From assembly GCA_016711045.1 (NCBI GenBank), contig JADJTT010000001.1, positions 248,001 through 312,000 on the forward strand: 64,000 nt of DNA. Reading direction: 5' to 3'. Within the stretch, counting starts at the first letter, position 1, and every line of letters starts with the position of its first letter. The stretch comes from Saprospirales bacterium. Lineage in GTDB: Bacteria; Bacteroidota; Bacteroidia; Chitinophagales; Saprospiraceae. The position numbers and the translations under genes were made by a program. This document shows, piece after piece, positions 17,141-25,850 of the stretch. The notes below the pieces were generated by a model, which was given only the letters and a program-made list of their open reading frames with translations, ran no database searches and had not been told where the DNA came from.

Positions 17141-17833
17141 ATGGACACACTTACCCGGTTATCCGGTCTTTTGCAAACGATGCGGGAACGATCCGACCAA
17201 CGGGCTTCTTTCCTGCATTGCTATACCCTCATGTCGGAAAATATGCTCCGCGAAGTATCGGCCGGCGGATTTCACGACGCCAAATGGATGCAGCGGTTTG
17301 TAGATCATTTTGCCGAGTACTACTTCCGGGCACTTGATCATTATGAACAGCGCAAAACTGCAGGCTCTCAGACATGGACACTTGCACACGACACAGCGAT
17401 TCATGGATCCTGCGCCGTGCTTCAAAAACTGTTGTTGGGGATAAATGCCCATATCAATTACGACCTGGTACTCACATTGGAGGACCTGCTCCAGGAAGAA
17501 TGGCCGCACCTTTCCGAGGAGCAGCGCACCATGCGGTATGCAGATTATTGCCATGTCAATGATATCATCGGAAACACCATGGACAGCGTGCAGGATCTCG
17601 TGCTGGAATCCGATTCTCCCGGCATGGAGCTGATCGATATTTCCATGGGAAACCTCGACGAATGGCTCATCTCCCGGCTGATCCACGCCTGGCGCGATGA
17701 AGTATGGGAAAAAACAGCCCTATTGTTGAATACCCCTGATCCGCGGGAACGGGAAATCTTTCGGGCACAGTTGGATGCCAGCACCCACACACGTGGGGAA
17801 GCTATTCTTTTTAAGAATGGTTGGCGCTCCTGA
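17141..17833 (+). CDS. DUF5995 family protein
   Basis: 230 residues, all-alpha by appearance. The stretch LLGINAHINYDLVLTL and the earlier WMQRFVDHFAEYYFRALDHY are characteristic of DUF5995, a family without known activity. Several conserved His/Asp residues (HINYD, HVNDII, HAWRDEVW) could bind a metal, by analogy with HD-like helical hydrolases; this is inference. Its start is two bases after the response regulator stop, so it is the last gene of the transporter-kinase-regulator operon. It is followed by a strong terminator. Confidence 0.8.
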   Translation: MDTLTRLSGLLQTMRERSDQRASFLHCYTLMSENMLREVSAGGFHDAKWMQRFVDHFAEYYFRALDHYEQRKTAGSQTWTLAHDTAIHGSCAVLQKLLLGINAHINYDLVLTLEDLLQEEWPHLSEEQRTMRYADYCHVNDIIGNTMDSVQDLVLESDSPGMELIDISMGNLDEWLISRLIHAWRDEVWEKTALLLNTPDPREREIFRAQLDASTHTRGEAILFKNGWRS

Positions 17834-17865
17834 AAGACCTCTGGTAGCGCGGCTCCCTTAAACAA

Positions 17866-17900
17866 AAAAAAGAGACCGTGCGGGGCGCGGCCTCTTTTTT
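17866..17900 (+). terminator. Rho-independent terminator
   Basis: Arms 17866-17880 and 17886-17900 pair at 13 of 15 positions, with an A-tract before and a T-tract after. It can serve both the DUF5995 gene and the convergent gene at 17916. Confidence 0.85.
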
Positions 17901-17915
17901 AATCGCTGGAATAAA

Positions 17916-18329
17916 TTATTCTTTCCCCATACCGAGTACCAATCCGACTACCCCTCCGGTGAGGGCAAACATGATGGTACCCACTAAGATATCGGAGATG
18001 GTCGCAGTCATGTTCATCAGGTCACTTGTACCGTACATACTGAAATCAATGGCGCCGGAAAATAAGAACCCGACAATCGCCCCCCCCATTAATCCGCCCA
18101 TAAAGTTCTTGATGCTGGCCCATTGGCCAAAAATGTAGGCCAGGAGAAATCCGACAAACAGGTTCCCCAATATGAGGGACCACCAGACCATGCCATCTCC
18201 CCGGGAAACATCATTCGTGGCATTCTTGGTGAAAAAATCCATCAGGAGCAATCCATAAAGGAGAAACCCGAGGATAAAATACGTCACACCGCCGGCTACT
18301 CCGGCCATCAAAAGTTTAGAGGTCTTCAT
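17916..18329 (-). CDS. Small four-span membrane protein
   Basis: 137 residues with four hydrophobic segments rich in Gly (AGVAGGVTYFILGFLLYGLL, LILGNLFVGFLLAYIFG, FMGGLMGGAIVGFLFSGAID, ILVGTIMFALTGGVVGLVLG). I do not recognise a characterised family; it resembles small DUF1761-like membrane proteins of Bacteroidota. Monocistronic, convergent to the DUF5995 operon and divergent from the cupin gene. No function is proposed. Confidence 0.8.
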   Translation of the reverse strand: MKTSKLLMAGVAGGVTYFILGFLLYGLLLMDFFTKNATNDVSRGDGMVWWSLILGNLFVGFLLAYIFGQWASIKNFMGGLMGGAIVGFLFSGAIDFSMYGTSDLMNMTATISDILVGTIMFALTGGVVGLVLGMGKE

Positions 18330-18430
18330 AATTCACTTGGTTTAGTAAACAAAATGTTTAATACTCGTAGTAAATGTAAAAAATTGTATCGAATTTTCAT
18401 ATTTACCCATGAAAAATTTTGTGTGACATC

Positions 18431-18901
18431 ATGAATGCCAAACAGATCATAAGTCTGCTCGACTTAAACCCACTTCCTGTAGAGGGCGGATATTTCGCAG
18501 AAACTTTCCAGGGGAAAGACCGGCAGTACTCTGCAATTTATTACCTGGTCACCCCTGAGTCCTGGTCCTCCTTTCACCGGCTTTCCTCCGATGAGCTCTT
18601 TCATTTCTATCTCGGCGATCCGGTGGAAATGCTGCTACTGTCGCCAGATGGGAGCGGAAAGGTCGCCTTGCTGGGCAATCAGTTGGAAAAGGGCGAGCGG
18701 CCGCAGATCCGGGTACCTGGAATGACCTGGCAGGCCTCCAAGTTGGCAGAAGGTGGTACCTTTGCCTTGCTGGGCACTACCATGGCGCCGGGCTATGACC
18801 CGGAAGACTTTCTTCCCGCTAATGTGGACGCCCTGCGGCTAGCATATCCCGAATGGAAAAATTGGATAGACCGTTATGACAGAACTAAAGACTCCCACTG
18901 A
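18431..18901 (+). CDS. Cupin domain protein, DUF985
   Basis: 156 residues from the ATG at 18431. The DUF985 signatures are present: LNPLPVEGGYFAETF at the N-terminus, SAIYYLVTPESWSSFHRLSS, DELFHFYLGDPVEMLLLSPD and GTTMAPGYDPEDFLPANVDA. This cupin family (YML079W-like) has a jelly-roll fold with a possible sugar or nucleotide ligand, and no settled function. It overlaps the following GNAT gene by 26 bases, which indicates co-transcription. Confidence 0.92.
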   Translation: MNAKQIISLLDLNPLPVEGGYFAETFQGKDRQYSAIYYLVTPESWSSFHRLSSDELFHFYLGDPVEMLLLSPDGSGKVALLGNQLEKGERPQIRVPGMTWQASKLAEGGTFALLGTTMAPGYDPEDFLPANVDALRLAYPEWKNWIDRYDRTKDSH

Positions 18902-19373
18902 AATTGCGCTCCTTACTGAGGCCGACCGCCCGGATCTTATTCCGTTCCTCACCTCTTTTTGGAGAAGTGAGCGCATGGTCGCCCGGGGAAAATTATTCTA
19001 CCCCGCACAGCAGCAAGGTTTTATCGCCCGAAAAGAAGGCGCCGTGATCGGGTTGGCCACTTTCGAGCAACACGGAGAGGAACTGGAACTAACCCTGCTC
19101 GACAGCCGGGAACGCAATCAGGGGATCGGTGCGCTCCTGGTAGCAAATGTATTGGAAAAAGCCCGGCAACTGGGGTGCGTACGCGTATGGACCGTTACCA
19201 CCAATGATAACATTCGCGCTTTCCGGTTTTATCAAAAAAGAGGATTTGACCTCGTGAAGATACACCCGGGCGCCGTGGATGCCAACAGAGGGCTCAAGCC
19301 GGAAATTCCCATGACCGGACAGGAAGGTATTCCCATCCGGCATGAGTTGGAATTTGAATATAGCCTTCGCTAA
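18876..19373 (+). CDS. GNAT family N-acetyltransferase
   Basis: 165 residues. The acetyl-CoA loop is RNQGIGALLVANVLEKARQL, preceded by a beta strand (LELTLLDSRE) and followed by NIRAFRFYQKRGFDLV, the standard C-terminal half of the fold. The substrate is unknown. It is translated from a start inside the cupin gene and is convergent to the POT transporter gene, with only 14 bases between the two stops. Confidence 0.9.
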   Translation: MTELKTPTEIALLTEADRPDLIPFLTSFWRSERMVARGKLFYPAQQQGFIARKEGAVIGLATFEQHGEELELTLLDSRERNQGIGALLVANVLEKARQLGCVRVWTVTTNDNIRAFRFYQKRGFDLVKIHPGAVDANRGLKPEIPMTGQEGIPIRHELEFEYSLR

Positions 19374-19387
19374 GGATCGTAAAGATC

Positions 19388-21031
19388 CTAAGCTCCATGT
19401 TCCCGCAACACGCGGTTGAGCCAGCGCAATATCACAAATACGGCTAATGCGGCGATCAGGGTAAGCCCTGTGTTGACCCAAAAGAAATTGGCTTTGTGGT
19501 CATAGACGTCCCACAAACTGGCCAGTACGCCGGAGAGTTTATTGCCGATAGAGGTAGCCAAAAACCAGCCGCCCATCATCAGGCCTGCAATACGGGCAGG
19601 CGCCAGTTTGTTGACCAGGGAAAGTCCCATCGGGCTGAGGCACAATTCCCCGATGGTGACCACCCCATAGGTGCCGATCAGCCACCAGCCGGAACCCTTG
19701 ACCAGCCCGTTGTGGGTGGAATACACCGCGGCAACCATCACCAGAGAAGAAAGCGAAGTGATCAACAAACCCCACCCGACCTTGGCCGCAGTGGTCGGCT
19801 CTCGTTTTCGCTGGCGCAGCATCGCAAAAAAGAGCACGACCACTGGCGTAAGTACAATGACGAAGAACGGATTGATCGATTGGAATATCTCCGTTGAGAT
19901 GAGTTTGACCGAGTTGCCTTCGGCCGGAAGTTTTTCCGGCGCATTGATAAAATAGGGATGGGTAGTGACGGTCGTAACCACCTTTCCCGCTGCATCTTTT
20001 TCCGTACGGAAATTTTTGTCGTACGCCGGAAAGGTGTCTTGTGCATTGGTGAGGACCTGCACCATCCCCATTCCCTCCGTCACCGGAACCATCGCAGTAG
20101 GTATTTCCCGGTCCGTATAGCTCTCTGCCCATATGGTCAGGGCTGTCCCATTCTGCTTGAAGATCGCCCAAAAAAGGATCACGATCAGGTAAATGGAGAG
20201 CAGCGCCGCAATGGGCTGTTTTTCCTTCGCAGGGGCCTTGATCAGCATATTCAGGAAAAAGATGATGACCGGTATGGTGGCAAACAGAAAGGCGTCGGTA
20301 GAATCCGTGCCGAATATATTTCCCGGAATAAACCAGCCCAGCGCGCCGGCAATCATTGCCGGCAATAAGATCGACCCCAACAATTTTCCGACAGAACCAC
20401 CGGCCTGCTTGTCCTCTTTCTTCACATCGGCATGGGCATAGTTTTTATTTCCCAACCAGAAAATGGCTACCCCGACAAACATCCCGATGCCGGCGGCCGC
20501 AAACGCATAGCCCCATCCATAGTGATTGCGAAGATACGCGGCTATGAAATTGCAAATGAACGCGCCAATATTGATCCCCATGTAGAAGATATTATAGCCG
20601 GCATCCTTGTTGACCTTATACTGTGGGTCGTTGTACAGGTTGCCCAGAAGCGTGGAGATATTGGGCTTAAAAAAGCCATTCCCCACAATGATCAGGAATA
20701 AGGCGCCCCAAAAAGCTGTCATCCCGGGAATAGCCAGTGCCATATATCCAAGCCCCAGCAATACCCCTCCGATCGTGATCGAAACCCGGTAGCCCAGCAG
20801 CCGGTCGGCAAGCAAGCCGCCCATGAAAGGCGTCAAATACACCAGGGCAATGAAGGTGCCGTAAATATCAGCCGATTCTTTTTTTGGGAAACCAAGTCCA
20901 CCCGTATCGGTATTGATCATATACAGCATAAAGATCCCGATCATCAGGTAAAAGCCGAAACGTTCCCACATTTCGGTCAGAAAGAGATAGGGCAAGCCTT
21001 TTGGATGCTTGCTGAAGAGAGAAGTAGCCAT
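19388..21031 (-). CDS. POT/PTR2 family proton-dependent oligopeptide transporter
   Basis: 547 residues from the ATG at 21031. The family motif is at the start (EMWERFGFYLMIGIFMLYMI), with GGLLADRLLGYR in the first loop and FKPNISTLLGNLY near residue 120. About twelve to fourteen spans can be counted. A loop of some 100 residues (about 310-390, between WAIFKQNGTALTIWAESYTD and the next span) is longer than in simple bacterial POTs, and typical for Bacteroidota members. It imports di- and tripeptides with protons. CCTTTG lies three bases before the ATG, so the promoter may be pressed against the start codon. Confidence 0.93.
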   Translation of the reverse strand: MATSLFSKHPKGLPYLFLTEMWERFGFYLMIGIFMLYMINTDTGGLGFPKKESADIYGTFIALVYLTPFMGGLLADRLLGYRVSITIGGVLLGLGYMALAIPGMTAFWGALFLIIVGNGFFKPNISTLLGNLYNDPQYKVNKDAGYNIFYMGINIGAFICNFIAAYLRNHYGWGYAFAAAGIGMFVGVAIFWLGNKNYAHADVKKEDKQAGGSVGKLLGSILLPAMIAGALGWFIPGNIFGTDSTDAFLFATIPVIIFFLNMLIKAPAKEKQPIAALLSIYLIVILFWAIFKQNGTALTIWAESYTDREIPTAMVPVTEGMGMVQVLTNAQDTFPAYDKNFRTEKDAAGKVVTTVTTHPYFINAPEKLPAEGNSVKLISTEIFQSINPFFVIVLTPVVVLFFAMLRQRKREPTTAAKVGWGLLITSLSSLVMVAAVYSTHNGLVKGSGWWLIGTYGVVTIGELCLSPMGLSLVNKLAPARIAGLMMGGWFLATSIGNKLSGVLASLWDVYDHKANFFWVNTGLTLIAALAVFVILRWLNRVLREHGA

Positions 21032-21109
21032 GTGCAAAGGATTTTAAGTTTTAAAGATAAAAAAAATGAGGCTGTGATAAAAATCATTTAACCGGGTGCA
21101 GGCGGTGGC

Positions 21110-21117
21110 TAGTTTTG
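21110..21117 (+). promoter_or_regulatory. Candidate -7 element TAGTTTTG
   Basis: Exact TAnnTTTG match, 15 bases before the ATG at 21133; the region of the -33 element reads only TTTA. Confidence 0.4.
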
Positions 21118-21132
21118 CGAAAAAGCAAGCTC

Positions 21133-21681
21133 ATGAAGCAATTTGTACTCACTCTTTTTGGTATGGTATCTCTTTGTGTTGCAGCATTAGGGCAGCATCA
21201 TCCACTGGAAGATCAGCTAATCGAGGCGCCACACAGCGATCATTTTCCGCATTGGCGGGCAGCGGTGCTGATCGGCCATACGTACGTCCCTGCTATTGCA
21301 AGTGAAAAACATTTTTTCATTCCCTCCTGGGGACTCGACGTCGAATTTTGGTTTAACGAGTCCTTTGCGATCGGCATCCACAATGATATCGAATTGCAAA
21401 GCTTTATGATCGAGCACCAAAACGAAATGGATATTGAACGGGAATACCCGCTGGTGCTCACGCTCGATGCCATTTTCAAACCCTGGAAAGGATTGGTGCT
21501 TCAAGTCGGTCCCGGGTATGAATTTGAGAAAACCGAGAATTTTTTTCTGGTTCGCGCCGGGGTCGAATACGAAATCGAGTTTGGCAAGCACTGGGATGTA
21601 TCTCCCATGGTTTTCTATGACACCCGGTTTGAAGCCAACGATACCTGGACAATCGGGCTTGGGCTAGGGAAACGGTTTTAG
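21133..21681 (+). CDS. Small outer-membrane beta-barrel-like protein
   Basis: 182 residues with a signal peptide (KQFVLTLFGMVSLCVAALG). Alternating hydrophobic strands (WRAAVLIGHTYVPA, WGLDVEFWFNESFAIGIHND, GLVLQVGPGYEF, FFLVRAGVEYEIEF, WTIGLGLGKRF) and the terminal Phe suggest an eight-stranded barrel assembled by the BAM complex. No named family is recognised. Followed after 58 bases by the tricorn-like protease gene, without an obvious terminator between them. Confidence 0.8.
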   Translation: MKQFVLTLFGMVSLCVAALGQHHPLEDQLIEAPHSDHFPHWRAAVLIGHTYVPAIASEKHFFIPSWGLDVEFWFNESFAIGIHNDIELQSFMIEHQNEMDIEREYPLVLTLDAIFKPWKGLVLQVGPGYEFEKTENFFLVRAGVEYEIEFGKHWDVSPMVFYDTRFEANDTWTIGLGLGKRF

Positions 21682-21739
21682 TAGCCGAACACAAAGGAAA
21701 AATTGCGATATTGGCAGGCATAAACCAACACTTTCTGCT

Positions 21740-24700
21740 ATGTCCAATTTTCGCATATCCCTCCTATTCCCCAGCTTGCTGCTTTGGGGGCTGTTTGTTT
21801 ATTCTCAGGATGCAAACCAGCCATTCGTCCGTTTTCCGGCCCTAAGTCCGGATGGGAAACAGATCGCTTTTTCGTACGAAGGGGACATCTGGACCGTGCC
21901 CGCCGAAGGAGGCCTGGCCCGGCGCCTGACCGTACATGAAGGGTATGAAGAACAACCCCAATGGAGCGCAGACGGGAAAAAAATCGCGTTCCAGGGAAAT
22001 CGATTCGGGAATAACGACCTTTTCCTCGTCGATGCCCAAGGTGGCAACCCCGTGCGCCTGACCTACCATTCCGCCAATGATGCCAACCCTAAATGGGCTT
22101 CTGATGGAAGTATCCTTTTTCAAACCAGCCGTTATTTTCAGGAACTTGAACGGGTCCCGGAAGTATACCAGCTCGACGCTCCCGGAGGAACCCCCTACCG
22201 GGTGATGGATGCCCTTGGCGCTTCCCCCGTGCCTTCGCCGGATGGACGGTTTATCGCCTATATGTCGGGTTCCAGCCCGCTCGACCGCGAGCCTTATCTG
22301 GGTCCGGCCAGCCGTGACATCTGGATTTACGACCGGAAAAATAAGACCTATAACCAAATTACTTCCTTCAACGGAATGGATATTTTGCCCGATTGGGGAG
22401 GACCCAATAAGCTCTATTATCTGAGTACGGAAAAAGGCCGGTACAATTTGTATGCGCAGTTTCTCAATACAAATGGGCAAGCAGAGGGAAAACCCCTTCA
22501 ACTGACGTCCTTTACCGATGAAGGTATTCGGAATTTTGATGTGAGTGCAGATGGAAAAACCATTGTCTTCGAAAAGGGAAACCGGATCTACCTCATGCCC
22601 GCAGACGGCAAACCCAAACCGGTAGCTGTCGAAGTGAGCGCCGACTCGCGGTTCGATGCAGTAGAAGCCAAGACCCAAACCGGATCAGCCACCGAATTTA
22701 CGGTCTCCCCCAACGGCAAACTCATCGCCTTTTCTGTGCGGGGCGAAGTATTTGTCACCCTTAATGACAAAGAATCGAAGCGCACCGCAGCGATCACCAA
22801 CCACCCCTTCCGGGATCAAAATATCCAGTGGCTCAACGATTCAACCATGCTCTTCCTCTCAGATCGAACGGGCAACTACGAGCTCTATCTGGCCCGTTCG
22901 GCAGACCCCGCACAAGCTTCCCTGTACCGTACGCTCAAACTGGAAACCCGGATGTTGACCAATACGCCGGAAGACGAATCCCGCATACTCCTCTCCCCCG
23001 ACCGGAAAAAGATCGTCATGCTCCGTGGACGAGGTCAATTGACCGTTTGGGATATCGACTCGACTGGCGCCATCACCAATGCAAAAACCCTCCTCGATGG
23101 CTGGGCTACGCCCTCCGGGGTTTCCTGGAGCCCCGACAGTCGCTGGTTGGCATATGCCCTCGACGACCTCAATTTCAATGAAGAGATCTTTATCCACGCT
23201 GCCGACAATACAGCCGGCCCTGTGAACGTGAGTATGCACCCCCGCTCAGACGTATCTCCTGTATGGAGCCCGGACGGCAGCAAACTCAGCTTCCTCTCTC
23301 TCCGAAATAACGGCGACTACGATGTGTGGTTCGCCTGGTTGAAGCGGGCGGATTGGGAAAAAACCAAACCGGATTGGGAGGAAGAAGAGGAAGAAAAACC
23401 GGAAAACGGAAAGAAAAATGGCAAAGACGACAGGAATGGAGACAAGGAAGAGATTGCCCCGGTAGAGATCGATTTTAAAGATATTTACGAACGGCTCGAA
23501 CAAGTCACCCACCTGGCCGGAAATGAGGAAAACCTGGCCATTTCCAAAGACGGCCAGACCTTCTATTTTACCACCAACGGAGAGGGGCGAGCTGGGGCGA
23601 CAGGCGATCCCGACCTCATGAGCGCCAAGTGGGATGGGACCGAGCTCAAGCGCATTGCCGAAAAATTTCAGGGCAGGCAACTCGAACTCGACAAGGGAGG
23701 GAAAAATTTGTACTTCCTCCAATCGGGAGGCAAACTAGGCAAGCTGATTATCGACGGCAATAAACAGGAGTCTATCCCCTTTGAAGCCAAAATGCAGATC
23801 AATCACCCTGAAGAGCGCAAGCAAATGTTTGCCGAAGGTTGGCGCAGCCTCCGCGATGGTTTTTATGATCCGCAATTTCACGGCCGCAATTGGGAAGCGC
23901 TGCGCAAACGCTATGAAGCCTATGCCCTGGCTGCTTCTACTACTCAGGACTTTCAGGATATGTTCAATGAAATGTTGGGCCAGCTGGACGCCAGCCATAT
24001 GGGCTTCCGGGGCCCTACGCCCGAATCGACCCAGCGCGACCAAACCGGGGACCTGGGCGTAGAGGTCAAACCAGTCAAAGACGGGGTAGAGATCGTAAGG
24101 ATCATCCCTGAGAGCCCAGCTGATAAAAGCCAAAGCAAACTGGAAGCCGGCATGGTCATCCTGTCGGTCAATGGCGAACCGGTGCGCAGCGGCGTCAACT
24201 TCTTCAGCCTGCTCAATAACACGGCCAACCAACGTATCCTTTTAGATGTAAAAGGGCAAGATGGCATGACCAAAGAGATCGCCATCCGCCCGGTGGCATC
24301 CATCCGCGACCTGCTTTATGAAAACTGGGTAACCCGCTGCAAGCAACTGACCGATCAACTCTCCGATGGTCGCCTCGGCTATATCCATATTCAAGGAATG
24401 AACTGGCCCAGTTTTGAACGTTTCGAACGCGAACTCATGGCTGCCGGCGAAGGCAAAGAGGGCATCGTCATCGACGTGCGCTACAACGGCGGCGGATGGA
24501 CCACCGACATGCTCATGGCCGTGCTCAGCGTGCGCCAGCATTCTTATACCATCCCTCGAGGGGCTGCGGAAAACTTGCCACGCGAACACCAGCGTTTTCA
24601 GGAGTACTATCCTTACGGGGAGCGTCTGCCACTCGCAGCCTGGACCAAACCTTCTATTGCGATATGCAATGAGTCCAGCTATTCCAATGCCGAAATTTTT

Positions 24701-24970
24701 TCCCATGCCTTCAAAACGCTGGGGCTTGGGAAACTGGTCGGCACCCCGACCTTTGGCGCGGTGATCTCTACGGGGGCTCAGGGCCTCATTGACGGCTCCT
24801 ATGTGCGCATGCCCTTCCGGGGTTGGTATGTCAAAGCGACAGGGGAAAATATGGAGAACGGCCCCGCTGTGCCGGATTATGTGCTCGACAACAAACCCGA
24901 TAGCAAGGCCAAAGGGGAGGATGAACAATTAAAGAAAGCAGTGGAAGTACTGCTCGAACAACTCAAATAA
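21740..24970 (+). CDS. Tricorn-like S41 protease with WD40-type propeller
   Basis: 1076 residues with a signal peptide. Residues 25-530 are propeller repeats of the TolB/DPP type (RFPALSPDGKQIAFSYEGDI, WSADGKKIAFQGNRFGNNDL, WSPDGSKLSFLSLRNNGDYD). An acidic and lysine-rich linker lies near residues 545-575. The C-terminal half has the tricorn core: a PDZ domain near residues 770-855 and an S41 fold with IVIDVRYNGGGWTTDML and the catalytic-Ser region CNESSYSNAEIFSHAFK near residue 980, then GTPTFGAVISTG. It likely degrades peptides in the periplasm. It could act upstream of the POT transporter, but that is only a plausible link. Confidence 0.93.
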   Translation: MSNFRISLLFPSLLLWGLFVYSQDANQPFVRFPALSPDGKQIAFSYEGDIWTVPAEGGLARRLTVHEGYEEQPQWSADGKKIAFQGNRFGNNDLFLVDAQGGNPVRLTYHSANDANPKWASDGSILFQTSRYFQELERVPEVYQLDAPGGTPYRVMDALGASPVPSPDGRFIAYMSGSSPLDREPYLGPASRDIWIYDRKNKTYNQITSFNGMDILPDWGGPNKLYYLSTEKGRYNLYAQFLNTNGQAEGKPLQLTSFTDEGIRNFDVSADGKTIVFEKGNRIYLMPADGKPKPVAVEVSADSRFDAVEAKTQTGSATEFTVSPNGKLIAFSVRGEVFVTLNDKESKRTAAITNHPFRDQNIQWLNDSTMLFLSDRTGNYELYLARSADPAQASLYRTLKLETRMLTNTPEDESRILLSPDRKKIVMLRGRGQLTVWDIDSTGAITNAKTLLDGWATPSGVSWSPDSRWLAYALDDLNFNEEIFIHAADNTAGPVNVSMHPRSDVSPVWSPDGSKLSFLSLRNNGDYDVWFAWLKRADWEKTKPDWEEEEEEKPENGKKNGKDDRNGDKEEIAPVEIDFKDIYERLEQVTHLAGNEENLAISKDGQTFYFTTNGEGRAGATGDPDLMSAKWDGTELKRIAEKFQGRQLELDKGGKNLYFLQSGGKLGKLIIDGNKQESIPFEAKMQINHPEERKQMFAEGWRSLRDGFYDPQFHGRNWEALRKRYEAYALAASTTQDFQDMFNEMLGQLDASHMGFRGPTPESTQRDQTGDLGVEVKPVKDGVEIVRIIPESPADKSQSKLEAGMVILSVNGEPVRSGVNFFSLLNNTANQRILLDVKGQDGMTKEIAIRPVASIRDLLYENWVTRCKQLTDQLSDGRLGYIHIQGMNWPSFERFERELMAAGEGKEGIVIDVRYNGGGWTTDMLMAVLSVRQHSYTIPRGAAENLPREHQRFQEYYPYGERLPLAAWTKPSIAICNESSYSNAEIFSHAFKTLGLGKLVGTPTFGAVISTGAQGLIDGSYVRMPFRGWYVKATGENMENGPAVPDYVLDNKPDSKAKGEDEQLKKAVEVLLEQLK

Positions 24971-24973
24971 ACA

Positions 24974-25006
24974 AAAAAAAGGAGGGCCAAATGCCCTCCT
25001 TTTTTT
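24974..25006. terminator. Bidirectional terminator
   Basis: GGAGGGC at 24981-24987 and GCCCTCC at 24993-24999, flanked by seven A and seven T, sit between convergent stops at 24970 and 25008. Confidence 0.9.
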
Positions 25007-25007
25007 G

Positions 25008-25667
25008 TTAAAACCGCCCTGAAATCCCGCCTACAAGCAAGCCGTTCGAGCCCAGGCCAAACTCGAAGAACCCACCGATCTGATTGCCTACCCGAATGCC
25101 GATCGGGGTAAATTGCATGTTAAAAAAAGTATGGTTGCTCACTGTCAGGTCCGGTTTTTCGTAAAAATACCGCCAGTAAGAAGCCCCTAAACAGAGCCCC
25201 GAATACAATTGTACGCCAGGCTGATTTACCCATCGGTAATCGGTATCTACCAGAAAAGTGTAAAACCTGTCTTTAATAAATGCCTGTTGGCCGTTGTCAA
25301 AATTAATGGCCGTTTCGAAGCCATGGTAATTAACGGTCGCCCCTATAGTCCATCGCGGCACCAGGTAACGGGAATACCCGATCCCAATCGCACCCCGGGT
25401 GCCAGTGAAATCCCGTTCATAGCCGATGTTCGAATCATAACCCAGTTTTTCAATCAAGGCATCAAGGAAAACCACAGAAATATCGCTGAGGAGTTGCCTG
25501 CCTCTTATGGCGACACTCTGGGTTGTGACAACCCCGTATTCCAGATGGACCTCATTTTTCAGGAAATCTTCCTGCTGGTTGTTGTAATTGTAATTGGCCT
25601 GCCCTTGTACAGTTTGCAGCAGCAGGAAAAATCCCGCAAAGAAGGTCAAAAAAAGTTTTGTTTTCAT
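25008..25667 (-). CDS. Outer-membrane beta-barrel-like protein
   Basis: 219 residues with a signal peptide (LFLTFFAGFFLLLQTVQGQA). The mature protein shows a series of amphipathic strands (GAIGIGYSRYLVPRWTIGAT, VQLYSGLCLGASYWRYFYEK, IGGFFEFGLGSNGLLVGGIS) and ends in Phe, as barrels recognised by BamA do. The family is not recognised and its cargo is unknown. Monocistronic. Confidence 0.8.
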   Translation of the reverse strand: MKTKLFLTFFAGFFLLLQTVQGQANYNYNNQQEDFLKNEVHLEYGVVTTQSVAIRGRQLLSDISVVFLDALIEKLGYDSNIGYERDFTGTRGAIGIGYSRYLVPRWTIGATVNYHGFETAINFDNGQQAFIKDRFYTFLVDTDYRWVNQPGVQLYSGLCLGASYWRYFYEKPDLTVSNHTFFNMQFTPIGIRVGNQIGGFFEFGLGSNGLLVGGISGRF

Positions 25668-25805
25668 GGTTGTTCATTTTTGAGGTTCGAACGCTCCTTC
25701 CCAAAAAATTAGTCTTTTCTTTCTATCGCTTCCATCTATTTTAACCTTGTGCTAACATGGTAAGTTGCCTGAAGTTGTTTTAATTCTGATCTTTGCATCC
25801 TTTTT

Positions 25806-25820
25806 TGCAACATCGTTGCA
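25806..25820. promoter_or_regulatory. Candidate Fur/Zur-family operator
   Basis: TGCAACATCGTTGCA is a 6-3-6 perfect palindrome, or 7-1-7 with one mismatch, the geometry of Fur-family boxes. Its right half overlaps the putative -33 element of the TonB-receptor gene, and a Fur-family regulator is encoded at 28960-29403. The sequence is seen directly; the regulator assignment is inference. Confidence 0.55.
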
Positions 25821-25846
25821 TTTATCAGTCAAACCACTCACCTTTG
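25815..25846 (+). promoter_or_regulatory. Candidate promoter of the TonB-receptor cassette
   Basis: GTTG at 25815-25818, 20 bases, then CACCTTTG at 25839-25846 (one mismatch to TAnnTTTG). The ATG follows four bases later. The -33 element lies inside the palindrome at 25806-25820. Confidence 0.45.
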
Positions 25847-25850
25847 TGCT

